From assembly GCA_034111085.1 (NCBI GenBank), contig JAWUXZ010000015.1, positions 1 to 64,000 on the forward strand: a DNA stretch of 64,000 nucleotides, read 5' to 3'. Below the pieces are notes generated by a model. That model made no database searches. It was given only the letters and a program-made list of their open reading frames with translations, and had not been told where the DNA came from. Position 1 is the stretch's first letter. Each line of letters opens with the position of its first letter. This document shows, piece after piece, positions 1 through 8,471 of this stretch. Source of the DNA: Dinoroseobacter sp034111085 (GTDB lineage: Bacteria > Pseudomonadota > Alphaproteobacteria > Rhodobacterales > Rhodobacteraceae). Made by a program: the position numbers and the translations under genes.

Positions 1-123
1 GTAACCCTCGAAATCAGCATCTTGCGAGCCGGGACCGTAGCGCGTCAGGTGCGCTTCGCCGCCCGCGTGCAATTCGGTCTCGTCGGCATTCAGGCCGCAA
101 TTGGGACAGGTCAGGATCAGCAT
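1..123 (-). CDS. soxD: Sarcosine oxidase delta subunit, N-terminal part (cut by window edge)
   Basis: Read on the minus strand from the ATG at 121-123, the first 41 residues begin MLILTCPNCG and contain an LNADETELHAGGEA-like stretch. The Cys-Pro-x-Cys-Gly zinc knuckle at residues 6-10 is typical of the small delta subunit of heterotetrameric sarcosine oxidase. That enzyme oxidises sarcosine to glycine and passes the methyl group to tetrahydrofolate. The rest of the gene lies beyond position 1. soxB lies upstream on the same strand, but about 0.7 kb away instead of directly adjacent. A weak GGAC ribosome-binding site precedes the ATG. Confidence 0.85.
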   Translation of the reverse strand, partial: MLILTCPNCGLNADETELHAGGEAHLTRYGPGSQDADFEGY

Positions 124-551
124 GGGCAATGTCCGTTGATGCGTGGGGCCGCCGCGCGGGCGGGGCGGGTGTAGGAATTTCGAAAGCACAGTTTTAGTGA
201 GTGGTGCGGGTCGCTCCCCTTTCTAGTGCTCATAAGCACAGATTTAGTCAAAGTAGGTTTGGGATGACCCTCCGCTCTTACTGGGACCCTAGCAATACCG
301 ATCTCAGGAACTGGAAAATCTGGGGGCGATTCTGTGGGTAGATTTGGCTTAAACGAAAATATACTTAAGGTATTCGATTTCGCCTTGCCTCTAGATCTAC
401 ATGTCGAATTATATTTGACATCAACTACTAGATAAGGGGTTGTTTCGCGCAAAACGGGCAACATTCTATTCACAGGATATCTCGATTGATCGGTACCCCT
501 CGCTTGCGCAAGTATCTTCGCAGCGACAACGACAGAACGGAGAACAGCATC
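124..551. other. AT-richer segment separating soxD from soxB
   Basis: From about 173 to 480 the base composition is visibly AT-richer than the rest of the window. No convincing gene is seen here: the long minus-strand reading frame across it is open only by chance and overlaps soxB in another frame. The segment carries two copies of a 15-bp sequence, AAGCACAGTTTTAGT at 184-198 and AAGCACAGATTTAGT at 234-248, which differ at one base. Directly before soxD (124-172) the sequence is strongly GC-rich, so the composition changes abruptly near 172. I interpret the whole 124-829 stretch as an insertion into the soxBDAG operon. Confidence 0.5.
184..248. repeat. 15-bp direct repeat, two copies (184-198 and 234-248)
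   Basis: AAGCACAGTTTTAGT and AAGCACAGATTTAGT match at 14 of 15 positions and start 50 bp apart, about five helical turns. They lie in the AT-richer insert upstream of soxD. They could be a protein-binding pair or a short duplication; nothing in the sequence decides between these. Confidence 0.4.
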
Positions 552-809
552 ATGAGCAACTACAGCAGGCACCTTCAGTACGAACTTCAACGCCTCGAAA
601 TGCGCGCGAAAACCGAGTTGGATGACGCGGCGAAAAAAGAGAAGAAAATGGAAAAGAGTACGGCAATGATCAACGCACAGACTAGAAAGCTCATTGAGTT
701 GAAACGAGAGGATGTTCTCGTTCGCGAAGAGTTTCGTTCTGCTCATGCGGTTTATTGCGGAACAAGACAAGAGATCGGAGAGGTTCAAAGCGAACTCGGT
801 CTGGAGTAG
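552..809 (+). CDS. Small charged coiled-coil protein, unknown function (85 aa)
   Basis: An 85-residue reading frame starts at ATG 552, preceded by GGAG at 539-542 with nine bases between. The frame extends further upstream, but the start with this ribosome-binding site is preferred. The product is rich in Lys, Glu, Arg and Gln with heptad-like spacing of Leu, Met and Ile (residues about 5-60, including a KKEKKMEK stretch). This suggests a single long amphipathic helix or coiled coil. There is no signal peptide, membrane segment or recognised domain. It runs convergently towards soxB inside the AT-richer insert. I do not recognise the family; it may be a recently acquired small gene, or it may not be expressed. 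Confidence 0.45.
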   Translation: MSNYSRHLQYELQRLEMRAKTELDDAAKKEKKMEKSTAMINAQTRKLIELKREDVLVREEFRSAHAVYCGTRQEIGEVQSELGLE

Positions 810-829
810 CCCTGAGCGTGATGCCAAAT

Positions 830-2077
830 TCAATGCGCCACCCCCGCCGCCACGCTCTCGTCGATAAACCGCCCTTCGCGGAACCGGTCGAGCCCGAACT
901 GCTCGGTCAACGCCCCCGGCTCGCCCTTGGCGACCAGCTCGGCCATCCCGAACCCCGAGCCCGGTATTGCCTTGAACCCCCCGGTCCCCCACCCGCAATT
1001 GATGAAGCACCCGCCCAATGGCGTCTTGGATAGGATCGGCGAGCGGTCCCCGGTTATGTCGACGATTCCGCCCCATTGGCGCAGCATTTTCAGCCGCGAG
1101 ATCATCGGGAAGGTCTCGACCAGCGCGCGCACTGTCTCTTCGATATGGTGGAAGCTGCCGCGTTGGGTGTAGTTGTTATAGCCGTCAGTGCCGCCGCCGA
1201 TGACCATCTCGCCCTTGTCAGACTGGCTCATATACCCGTGGACGGTGTTGGCCATGACGACCACATCCATGCAGGGTTTGATCGGCTCGGACACCAGCGC
1301 TTGCAATGCAACGCTTTCAATCGGCAACCTAAACCCGGCCATCTCGGCCAGCACACCGGAATGACCTGCCACAACAACCGCCAGCTTCTTGGTGCCGATG
1401 CGGCCCTTGGTGGTTTGCACGCCGGTGACTTGGCCGCCTGATTGCTCAACCCCTGTGACCTCGCATTGCTGGATGATGTCCATGCCCATGTCCGAGCACG
1501 CCCGCGCATAGCCCCACGCAACCGCATCATGGCGCGCTGTGCCGCCGCGTGCTTGCCAGAGCCCGCCCAGCACCGGATAGCGCGGCCCGTCGATGTTCAT
1601 GATCGGGCATAGTTCTTTGACGCGCTGCGGTCCGATCCATTCGGTCTTCACGCCTTGGATGGCGTTGGCATGGGCGGTGCGCTGATAGCCCCGGATCTCG
1701 TGATGGGTCTGGGCCAGCATGATCAGGCCGCGCGGCGAGAACATGATGTTGTAATTTAGGTCTTGGCTAAGGGTCTCGTAGAGGCTGCGCGCCTTCTCGT
1801 AGATCGCCGCTGAGGGGTCTTGCAGATAGTTGGACCGAATGATCGTGGTGTTGCGCCCTGTGTTACCACCGCCGAGCCAACCTTTTTCAATGATCGCCAC
1901 GTTCTTGATGCCGTGCTCTTTGCCCAAGTAATACGCCGTTGCCAGTCCGTGACCGCCTGCGCCGACAATGATTACATCATACTCGGATTTGGGCTCGGGC
2001 GAGCGCCACGCGCGTTCCCATCCGGTGTGATAGCGAGCGGCCTCTCGGGCGATGGCAAAGGCAGAATAGCGGCGCAT
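830..2077 (-). CDS. soxB: Sarcosine oxidase beta subunit
   Basis: This is the flavoprotein subunit of heterotetrameric sarcosine oxidase, which oxidatively demethylates sarcosine to glycine. The N-terminus MRRYSAFAIAREA is typical of SoxB. It is followed by the Rossmann motif VIIVGAGGHGLATAYYLG near residue 38 and a second FAD-contact stretch, WLGGGNTGRNTTIIR. The C-terminus contains INCGWGTGGFKAIPGSG, also typical of the family. The length of 415 residues is normal. The ATG at 2077 is preferred over 2086 because a GGGG lies about eight bases before it. Downstream on the same strand comes soxD, but with an insert between. The upstream region towards ccmI (2078-2311) should hold the operon promoter. 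Confidence 0.92.
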   Translation of the reverse strand: MRRYSAFAIAREAARYHTGWERAWRSPEPKSEYDVIIVGAGGHGLATAYYLGKEHGIKNVAIIEKGWLGGGNTGRNTTIIRSNYLQDPSAAIYEKARSLYETLSQDLNYNIMFSPRGLIMLAQTHHEIRGYQRTAHANAIQGVKTEWIGPQRVKELCPIMNIDGPRYPVLGGLWQARGGTARHDAVAWGYARACSDMGMDIIQQCEVTGVEQSGGQVTGVQTTKGRIGTKKLAVVVAGHSGVLAEMAGFRLPIESVALQALVSEPIKPCMDVVVMANTVHGYMSQSDKGEMVIGGGTDGYNNYTQRGSFHHIEETVRALVETFPMISRLKMLRQWGGIVDITGDRSPILSKTPLGGCFINCGWGTGGFKAIPGSGFGMAELVAKGEPGALTEQFGLDRFREGRFIDESVAAGVAH

Positions 2078-2160
2078 GGAGGGCATCCCCTAGATCGGTG
2101 GTCAGGCGTGACGCATATCTGCATCGCCCACGAGATTGCCCCACGTTGATTCCCGCCACA

Positions 2161-2196
2161 ATGGGCGAAAAAACCGACATGGGCGAAAAAACTGCC
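2161..2196. repeat. Tandem duplication of an 18-bp unit upstream of ccmI
   Basis: Two adjacent 18-bp units, 2161-2178 and 2179-2196, share ATGGGCGAAAAAAC exactly and match at 16 of 18 positions overall. They lie in the divergent soxB-ccmI intergenic region. A short open frame runs through them but has no family resemblance. This could be a slippage duplication or a pair of regulator sites. Confidence 0.45.
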
Positions 2197-2311
2197 GCAA
2201 AAGGTGCATCGCCGGGCAGGACAAATCCGCGCGTCGGGGGGGGGACGCTCTTTTCAGGGCGGCGGCGGCGCTCTACATGGAACGCAACTGCGACAAGGAG
2301 GTCTGCGCACC

Positions 2312-3550
2312 ATGTTCTGGGTTGTCACCACATTGATGTGTCTCGTTGTCGCTTTTGCCGTCGCACTCGTGCTGCTGCGCGCGCGCTCGGCGGTGGGCCC
2401 AGCGGCAGAGTTTGATCTACGCGTTTACCGCGATCAGCTAAAAGAAGTGGACCGCGACGTGGCGCGCGGGGTTGTGGCTGCCGAAGAGGCGGACCGCTTG
2501 CGCATCGAGATCTCGCGCCGGATATTGGACGCCGACAAGGCCAGCCAAGGCGAGACGACTGAGGGGCGCATGGCCCCGAAATCCCTAAGTTTTGCTGCAA
2601 CCGGTCTGATGGTTCTGGTCATTCTGGGCGGCGCATCCGGCCTTTATTGGCAGATCGGCGCGCCGGGATACCCGGACCTGCCGTTGGCCGAGCGTATGGA
2701 GATGGCTGAGCAGGCCCGCGCGCAGCGCCCCTCCCAAGCACTAGCCGAGAGCGCCGAGAATTTGCGCAACCCGCCCCCTGCCGAGGACATGTTTGAGGCG
2801 GATTATTTGGCGCTGGTGGCGCAATTGCGCACAGTTGTCGCCGAACGGCCCGATGATCTACGCGGTCATGCGCTGCTGGCACGCCAAGAAGCGGGCATGG
2901 GCAATTATACGGCCGCGTGGCAGGTCCAAGCGCGGGTCGTGCAGCTGCGCGGCGAGGATGTGCGCGCCCGTGATTATACCGATCTGGCTGATATGATGGT
3001 GCTGGCTGCGGGCGGATACGTCTCGCCAGAGGCCGAGGCGGTGATCGGTCGCGCGCTCGACTTGGACCCGTCTGACGGTGTCTCGCGGTATTATTCGGGG
3101 CTGATGTTTGCCCAAACCGGACGGCCTGATTTGGCGTTTCGGATCTGGGCGCAGTTATTGGCGCAAAGCCAACCGGGTGATCCGTGGCAAGACCCGATCC
3201 GCGACCAGATCGAGGTTGCTGCGATGCAAGCGGGGGTGGATTACGAGATGCCTGCGCGCGGTGCAGCGCCAACGCGAGGTCCCAGTACGGCCGATATCGA
3301 GGCATCCGAAGACTTATCACCAGCCGAGCGGATGCAGATGATCGAGGGGATGGTTGGCGGCTTGGCCGAGCGTTTGGCCAACGAAGGTGGTCCACCCGCA
3401 GATTGGGCGCGCCTGATCCGGGCATACGGCGTGCTGGGCCAAAGCGACGCCGCGCGCGTTGTCTGGGCCGAAGCGCAGCGGGTGTTTCCCGACGACATCA
3501 CCCGCGTCACCATCCTGCAAGCCGCGCGCGATGCCGGGATAGAGCAATAG
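2312..3550 (+). CDS. ccmI: c-type cytochrome biogenesis protein CcmI
   Basis: CcmI is a membrane protein that presents apocytochrome c to the haem-ligation complex (CcmF/CcmH). The start at ATG 2312 has a strong AAGGAGG ten bases upstream. It gives 412 residues beginning with a transmembrane helix (MFWVVTTLMCLVVAF). Next come the family's cytoplasmic segment with FDLRVYRDQLKEVDRD near residue 35 and a second membrane helix near 95-115 (GLMVLVILGG). A periplasmic TPR-type region follows (RPDDLRGHALLARQEAGMG onwards). This two-helix plus TPR layout is characteristic. It overlaps the next gene, ruvX, by its stop codon, so translation is probably coupled. Confidence 0.9.
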   Translation: MFWVVTTLMCLVVAFAVALVLLRARSAVGPAAEFDLRVYRDQLKEVDRDVARGVVAAEEADRLRIEISRRILDADKASQGETTEGRMAPKSLSFAATGLMVLVILGGASGLYWQIGAPGYPDLPLAERMEMAEQARAQRPSQALAESAENLRNPPPAEDMFEADYLALVAQLRTVVAERPDDLRGHALLARQEAGMGNYTAAWQVQARVVQLRGEDVRARDYTDLADMMVLAAGGYVSPEAEAVIGRALDLDPSDGVSRYYSGLMFAQTGRPDLAFRIWAQLLAQSQPGDPWQDPIRDQIEVAAMQAGVDYEMPARGAAPTRGPSTADIEASEDLSPAERMQMIEGMVGGLAERLANEGGPPADWARLIRAYGVLGQSDAARVVWAEAQRVFPDDITRVTILQAARDAGIEQ

Positions 3551-4032
3551 TGGCAGTTTTCGAGGATATGTATGCGTTTCGCGCAGCCCTGCCGAATATG
3601 CGCGCCATTGCGGGTCTGGATTTGGGAACCGTGACGATTGGGGTGGCTATTTGCGACTTGCTCTGGACGGTGGCGACGCCGATTTTGACGATCAAGCGCA
3701 AGAAATTTGGCGTCGATGCCACAGCGCTTGAGGCGCTGTTTGCGGCGCGCGAGATCGGTGGGATCGTGCTAGGCCTGCCGTTGAATATGGACGGCACAGA
3801 AGGGCCACGCGCGCAATCGACCCGTGCGTTTGCGCGCAATCTGTCGGCACGCTGTCCACTGCCGATTGGCTTTTGGGACGAGCGTTTAAGCACTGTGGCA
3901 GCAGAACGCGCGCTTCTAGAGGCGGATGCGTCCAGAAAACGTCGCGCAGGGGTGATCGATCACGTGGCCGCGTCGTATATCCTGCAAGGAGCGCTGGACA
4001 GGTTCGGGCATATGGAAGGCGAGATAACATGA
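3550..4032 (+). CDS. ruvX: Putative pre-16S rRNA nuclease / Holliday junction resolvase-like protein
   Basis: This is a YqgF/RuvX-family RNase H-fold nuclease, acting in the cytoplasm on rRNA 5' end maturation. Visible motifs are the first catalytic strand GLDLGTVTIGVAICD, a middle IVLGLPLNMDGTEGP loop, the family WDERLST motif and a C-terminal IDHVAASYILQGALD with the last acidic residue. The start is uncertain. GTG 3550 overlaps the ccmI stop and has a weak AGAG at 3541-3544. ATG 3568 and ATG 3598 are in frame but have poorly placed ribosome-binding sites. From 3550 the protein is 160 residues, normal for the family. It overlaps the next gene by ATGA. Confidence 0.88.
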   Translation: MAVFEDMYAFRAALPNMRAIAGLDLGTVTIGVAICDLLWTVATPILTIKRKKFGVDATALEALFAAREIGGIVLGLPLNMDGTEGPRAQSTRAFARNLSARCPLPIGFWDERLSTVAAERALLEADASRKRRAGVIDHVAASYILQGALDRFGHMEGEIT

Positions 4033-4256
4033 GCGACGTGTGGAAACGGGCCGAGATAGAGAGCCCTTGCATCAATATCTGCGTGGTCCATCCCGAGACG
4101 CGTCTGTGCACCGGGTGCTCGCGCTCTATCGACGAGATCGGCATCTGGTCGCAACTGTCACCTGCCGCGCGCGGCGCAATCATGGCGGATCTGCCAAACC
4201 GCGAACCCGCCCCCAAGGGTCGGCGCGGGGGGCGTGCGGCACGGCTCAAGCGCTAA
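4029..4256 (+). CDS. DUF1289 family small cysteine-rich protein
   Basis: This 75-residue protein contains SPCINICVVHPETRLCTGC at residues 12-30. The paired cysteines (C-x3-C and C-x2-C) could bind iron-sulfur or zinc. The following SIDEIGIWSQLSPAARGAIM segment is typical of DUF1289. It overlaps ruvX through ATGA and is the last gene of the ccmI-ruvX run. The C-terminus is Arg-rich (GRRGGRAARLKR), which suggests a nucleic-acid or membrane-surface contact. Function is unknown; the family is common in proteobacteria. Confidence 0.85.
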   Translation: MSDVWKRAEIESPCINICVVHPETRLCTGCSRSIDEIGIWSQLSPAARGAIMADLPNREPAPKGRRGGRAARLKR

Positions 4257-4297
4257 CCCAGTCTCTTTGCTTTTCTAAATATCCAAATTCCGACCGC

Positions 4298-5038
4298 TCA
4301 AACCCAGTCTGCCCAATGTGGCAGCTCGGGGCGGAAAAATGCCGTGATCCGGCACCCCTGCCCGCTGTCTGCCCAAGGTGCTGTCCCGTGCAACATATGG
4401 CGGTCCAGCAAGATTGCCTCGCCCCGGCGCAAGGGCACCTCGATGCGCGCGCAGGTCTCAAACACGTCGCGGCGCAGAGATTGGTACAGGTCAGTGACGT
4501 CCAGATCGCCCCAGTTTTGCACAGGGTGCGGCCCGTAGAAGCGTCGAAACGCGGTGCGAAAGATCGACACACTTCCGGGCCAGATCACCAAAGGTGCGGC
4601 AACGGCTTCACCCAGCCCAACCCCTAGCACCCATGCGTGGGCTTCGCGCAAATGACGGCGGCGGTTTGGACCTTCTGGCAACAATCCGTCGATATGGGCG
4701 GCGTCGCGCTTGGCGCGGTAGCGGTGGTTGGCCTCAGACTCAGCGGCGTCGCGCTGCGGATAGCCCGACCAAACCGCAGATATTTGGGCGCGGTGCAGGG
4801 CAAGAGGCGTGAACAAGGACTGCGCTTTGGAGGTGCCCTCCCCCCGCAGCGGCGGGCCGCCCGGAACAGCCCCATTGGCACCATTCGCCAGCAAATCGAC
4901 ACCCGGAGCCCATGTGCGACCATGGCGGCGCTCGGACGTCTCAAGGGCGGTGCGTGCAAGCGGCAAAACCGCCTCAACCCACCGCTGCGTGGCGTCCTCA
5001 GCTGGGAAAACCGTCCAGCCGTCCGCCTCAAACCTCAC
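4298..5038 (-). CDS. Phytanoyl-CoA dioxygenase (PhyH)-like Fe(II)/2-oxoglutarate oxygenase
   Basis: The 246-residue protein shows a possible facial triad: His-x-Asp in AAHIDGLLPEG near residue 115, a distal His in HMLHGTAPW near 217, and an Arg ten residues later (CRITAFFRPE) that could bind 2-oxoglutarate. This spacing resembles PhyH-type oxygenases. The substrate cannot be told from sequence. It overlaps by four bases (ATGA) the stop of the TauE/SafE permease gene that follows it on the minus strand. The two are probably co-transcribed with this gene first, and the oxygenase may act on a compound that releases the transported anion. Length is slightly short for the family. Confidence 0.7.
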   Translation of the reverse strand: MRFEADGWTVFPAEDATQRWVEAVLPLARTALETSERRHGRTWAPGVDLLANGANGAVPGGPPLRGEGTSKAQSLFTPLALHRAQISAVWSGYPQRDAAESEANHRYRAKRDAAHIDGLLPEGPNRRRHLREAHAWVLGVGLGEAVAAPLVIWPGSVSIFRTAFRRFYGPHPVQNWGDLDVTDLYQSLRRDVFETCARIEVPLRRGEAILLDRHMLHGTAPWADSGQGCRITAFFRPELPHWADWV

Positions 5039-5856
5039 GCAAAGAACGCTTGGCGCAGCATGTTTATTGCGACCGCGATCAAGAATACCGCAAAGATCCG
5101 CTTAAGCGGTTTAGGGTCCATAGAATGCGCCAGCTTCGCGCCGTAAGGCGTTGTAATTAGGGTCATTGCAATGATCAGCCCAAATGCGGGCAGATTGACC
5201 ACACCAAGCGTCCATGGCGGCGCACCGATCGGCGTCCCCACCAGCACAAACCCAATGACAGCAGGCACGGCAATGATGATCCCGAAGCCTGCGGCGGTGG
5301 CGACGGCGTTGTGGATCGCCAGTCCAAACAGGCTCATGAGCGGCACGCCAAACGACCCGCCGCCAATGCCCATCAGCACCGACAAAAAACCCATCGCAGG
5401 TGACAGAACCGCGCGCAGCACGCCCTTGGGCATCTCGTGGCCCAAGCGCCATTCAGCGCGCCCGAACGCCATGTAAAGCCCGATGCTCAGCGCCAGAACG
5501 CCAAAAATTGCCTGCAAGGTCGCGGTGCGCAGCCCAGATACGGTCAGCATGCCGATAACAGCGCCAATGGCGATGCCGGGGGCCCAACTGCGCAATATAT
5601 CCCAGCGCACGGCCCCCTTTTTGTTGTGGCTCAGCACCGACCGGACGGAGGTGACAACGATCGTGGCCAGCGATGTCGCAAGGCAGATCTGCATCAGCGC
5701 GTCTCCGGTGTAGCCAAGGCCCGAGAATGCATAAAACAGCGCTGGCACCAGAACGATGCCGCCGCCGACGCCCAGCAGCCCGGCAAGCACGCCTGCAAAT
5801 GCACCGATCACCATCAGAAGTACGATCATTGGCAGCAAAAGGGACAGTTCAGGCAT
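5035..5856 (-). CDS. TauE/SafE family sulfite/anion exporter
   Basis: This 273-residue integral membrane protein has about eight hydrophobic helices. The first contains GAFAGVLAGLLGVGGGIVLVP, and a second copy of the motif, MGIGGGSFGVPLMSLFG, lies near residue 165. This internal pseudo-repeat with glycine-rich turns defines the TauE/SafE family, whose members export sulfite, sulfoacetate or other organic anions. I start it at ATG 5856 (MPELSLLLP), where the membrane domain begins. The upstream extension is Arg-rich and lies over the first part of another reading frame. It is translationally coupled to the oxygenase gene upstream. Confidence 0.88.
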   Translation of the reverse strand: MPELSLLLPMIVLLMVIGAFAGVLAGLLGVGGGIVLVPALFYAFSGLGYTGDALMQICLATSLATIVVTSVRSVLSHNKKGAVRWDILRSWAPGIAIGAVIGMLTVSGLRTATLQAIFGVLALSIGLYMAFGRAEWRLGHEMPKGVLRAVLSPAMGFLSVLMGIGGGSFGVPLMSLFGLAIHNAVATAAGFGIIIAVPAVIGFVLVGTPIGAPPWTLGVVNLPAFGLIIAMTLITTPYGAKLAHSMDPKPLKRIFAVFLIAVAINMLRQAFFA

Positions 5857-6043
5857 TGGCGCGTACTCCGAGAATGGCAGCCCAATTGCTAGCGCGCGGC
5901 GCAGTCGAGGGCAATGGTGGGTGCCAGCGCGCAAAATGGTCATGGTCCGAAACCGACGCGTTTCGTCGCGCGCGGGCCAGAGGCCGCATGACCTGCCCGC
6001 CACGGTGCCTGCCAACACACAGCGCCTCAAGGAGTCGGCTTCG

Positions 6044-8452
6044 ATGAAAACTCATGCCCAAGCGGTGGTGATTGGCGGCGGCGTCATTGGCTGCTCGATC
6101 CTGTATCACCTTGCGAAACTCGGCTGGACCGATGTGGTTTTGCTAGAGCGCTCAGAGTTGACGTCCGGGTCCACATGGCACGCAGCGGCAAATATCCACG
6201 GCCTGCATGACAGCACCAATATCAGCCGCCTACAGCACTATACCATGAACCTTTACAAAGAGTTGGAAGCCGAGACCGGACAGTCTTGCGGCGTTTTCCA
6301 ACCCGGCTCTCTTTACCTCGCACAGACCGAGGAGCGCGAACATCAGCTGCGCCTTCAGGAGGCAAAAGCGCGCCGCTACGGCATGAATTTCCACGAGGTC
6401 AGCCGAGACGAGGCCGAGCGTTTGCATCCGCTGGTCAATTACGACGGTATCCGCTGCATCATGTTTGAGCCCGATGGCGGCAACGTTGATCCCTCGGGCG
6501 TCACCAACGCCTATGCGGTTGGCGCGCGTCAACGTGGCGCCGAAATACACCGGTTTTGCCCAGTAATAGCGACCCAGCAGCAGCCCGACGGCACATGGAT
6601 CGTGCGCACTGAAAAGGGCGACATTGCAACGCCTTGGGTGGTGAATGCCGCTGGTCTTTGGGGGCGTGAGGTGGCGGCGATGGCCGGGCTAGAGTTACCG
6701 CTCTTGCCAACCGAGCACCAGTATTTCGTGACAGAAACGATTGCCGAGATTGCTGCGTTGGATAAACGCCTGCCGAGTGTGGCGGACCGCGACGGCGAGT
6801 ATTACTTGCGCCAAGAAGGCAAAGGCCTGCTGGTCGGCGCCTACGAGAAAGACGTGCGGTTCTGGGCCGAGGACGGCACGCCGCAAGGCTTCGGGCATGA
6901 GCTGTTCGCCGATGATCTGGAACGGATCGAGGACAACATGATGCGCGCCATAGAGCGCGTGCCAGCCGTGGGCGAAGCCGGAATTAAGCGCGTAATAAAC
7001 GGGCCAATGATCTGGTCGCCGGACGCAAATGTGCTGTTCGGCCCTGCCCCTGAATTGACCGGCTATTTCTGCTGCAACGGCATCATTCCGGGCTTTTCGC
7101 AAAACGGCGGCATGGGCAAGTTGGCGGCTGAATGGATGGTCGAGGGCGAGCCAACGCTCGATATGTTCGCATGGGATATGGCGCGGTTTGGCAATTGGGC
7201 AGGCAAGGCATTTACCAAAGCGCGGGTCGGCGATCAGTATGCCAACCGCTTCAAGATCCACTTTCCCGGCGAGGAACGCGCGGCCGGGCGGCCCATGCGC
7301 AAGCGCCCCGCGTATGATCTCCAAGAGAGCATCGGCGCGCAGTTCGGGCTCAACTATGGCTGGGAACACCCCCTCTATTTCGATGCAGACACGCCTGACA
7401 GCGCAGGCTTTGCGCGCCAGCCGTGGTGGGACAGCGTCGGGCGCGAGGCGCGCATGTTGCGCGGTGCAGCCGGGATCATCGATATCTCAAACTTCGCCAA
7501 ATACCGGGCCAAAGGTGCGGGCGCCGAGGATTGGCTGAACGCGCTGTTTGCCAACCGGATGCCGAAGCTGATCGGCCGGTCTTGCCTGACACCGCTGATT
7601 GGCAAACGCGGCGGGGTCGCGGGCGATTTCACGGTAACACGTCTTGGCGAGGACGAGTTTTGGATCATCGGATCAGGCATGGCCGAGCGATTCCACCAGC
7701 GCTTTTTCAAGGAGGTTCCGCTGCCCGAAGCCACCACATTCGAGAGCCGCACAGACGCGATGTGCGGCTTCAACGTGGCCGGGCCGAAGTCACGCGCTTT
7801 GCTGGGACGTCTCACAAATGCAGCGCTGGAAAATGCGGATTTGCCCTTCATGCGCTCGGCTTGGATGACGGTCGCAGGGGTTGAATGCCTCGCACTTCGG
7901 GTGTCGTTCACTGGCGATCTGGGCTGGGAATTGCACTGCGCCGAGGCCGATCAGGCAGCGCTGTATGGCGCATTGCTGGAGGCGGGACGCGAGTTCGGCG
8001 CCGGCCCTGTCGGCAGTCGCGCGCTCATGAGCCTGCGTTTGGAAAAGGGCTACGGATCATGGGGGCGCGAATACTCGCCCGAGTATTGGCCGCAAGAATC
8101 CGGGCTGGCGCGTTTGGCGAAGATGGACAAAGACTTCCTCAACAAAGCGGCTTATGCCGCCGTCGCAGACAACGCCCCGCGCGAGCATATGGTGTTGATG
8201 GAGGTCGACGCATTAGAGGCCGATGCGTCAGGCGGCGAGCCGATCTTTTTGCCAGATGGGACACCCGTGGGCCAAGTCAGCTCGGGCGCATACGGCTATC
8301 ATGTCGGCAAATCCTTGGCGCTCGGGTATGTGAAGGCAGGGTTTGAGACGCCCGGTCAGACCTTGCATATTGCGGTGCTTGGCCGACCTCATGAGGCGCG
8401 GATATTGGCCGAGCCACCCTTTGATGCGGATGGGTCGCGATTAAGGGGGTAA
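6044..8452 (+). CDS. FAD-dependent dimethylglycine/sarcosine dehydrogenase-like protein with GcvT domain (first copy)
   Basis: The start at ATG 6044 has AAGGAG at 6029-6034; the product is 802 residues. The N-terminal half is a DAO-type flavin oxidase domain with VVIGGGVIGCSILYHLA at residue 8. SGSTWHAA places a His at residue 46, the position that carries covalent FAD in dimethylglycine and sarcosine dehydrogenases. The C-terminal half (from about 430) is a GcvT-like tetrahydrofolate domain, with AGIIDISNFAKY near 480 and a glycine-cleavage T barrel. It probably demethylates a methylated amine and delivers the C1 unit to tetrahydrofolate. It is a paralogue of the gene at 14515. It stands alone, followed by an export operon. 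Confidence 0.85.
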   Translation: MKTHAQAVVIGGGVIGCSILYHLAKLGWTDVVLLERSELTSGSTWHAAANIHGLHDSTNISRLQHYTMNLYKELEAETGQSCGVFQPGSLYLAQTEEREHQLRLQEAKARRYGMNFHEVSRDEAERLHPLVNYDGIRCIMFEPDGGNVDPSGVTNAYAVGARQRGAEIHRFCPVIATQQQPDGTWIVRTEKGDIATPWVVNAAGLWGREVAAMAGLELPLLPTEHQYFVTETIAEIAALDKRLPSVADRDGEYYLRQEGKGLLVGAYEKDVRFWAEDGTPQGFGHELFADDLERIEDNMMRAIERVPAVGEAGIKRVINGPMIWSPDANVLFGPAPELTGYFCCNGIIPGFSQNGGMGKLAAEWMVEGEPTLDMFAWDMARFGNWAGKAFTKARVGDQYANRFKIHFPGEERAAGRPMRKRPAYDLQESIGAQFGLNYGWEHPLYFDADTPDSAGFARQPWWDSVGREARMLRGAAGIIDISNFAKYRAKGAGAEDWLNALFANRMPKLIGRSCLTPLIGKRGGVAGDFTVTRLGEDEFWIIGSGMAERFHQRFFKEVPLPEATTFESRTDAMCGFNVAGPKSRALLGRLTNAALENADLPFMRSAWMTVAGVECLALRVSFTGDLGWELHCAEADQAALYGALLEAGREFGAGPVGSRALMSLRLEKGYGSWGREYSPEYWPQESGLARLAKMDKDFLNKAAYAAVADNAPREHMVLMEVDALEADASGGEPIFLPDGTPVGQVSSGAYGYHVGKSLALGYVKAGFETPGQTLHIAVLGRPHEARILAEPPFDADGSRLRG

Positions 8453-8471
8453 CGCCCTGCCCCAAATGGCG

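Noticed and set aside
184..248. Terminal repeats of an insertion sequence
   Set aside because: The repeats are direct, only 50 bp apart, and no transposase is present.
117..1076. 319-residue minus-strand reading frame
   Set aside because: It overlaps soxB in a different frame on the same strand, and most of its sequence is Arg-rich without family features. soxB and soxD explain the ends.
2619..3425. 268-residue minus-strand frame opposite ccmI
   Set aside because: A proline/arginine-rich shadow of ccmI without motifs.
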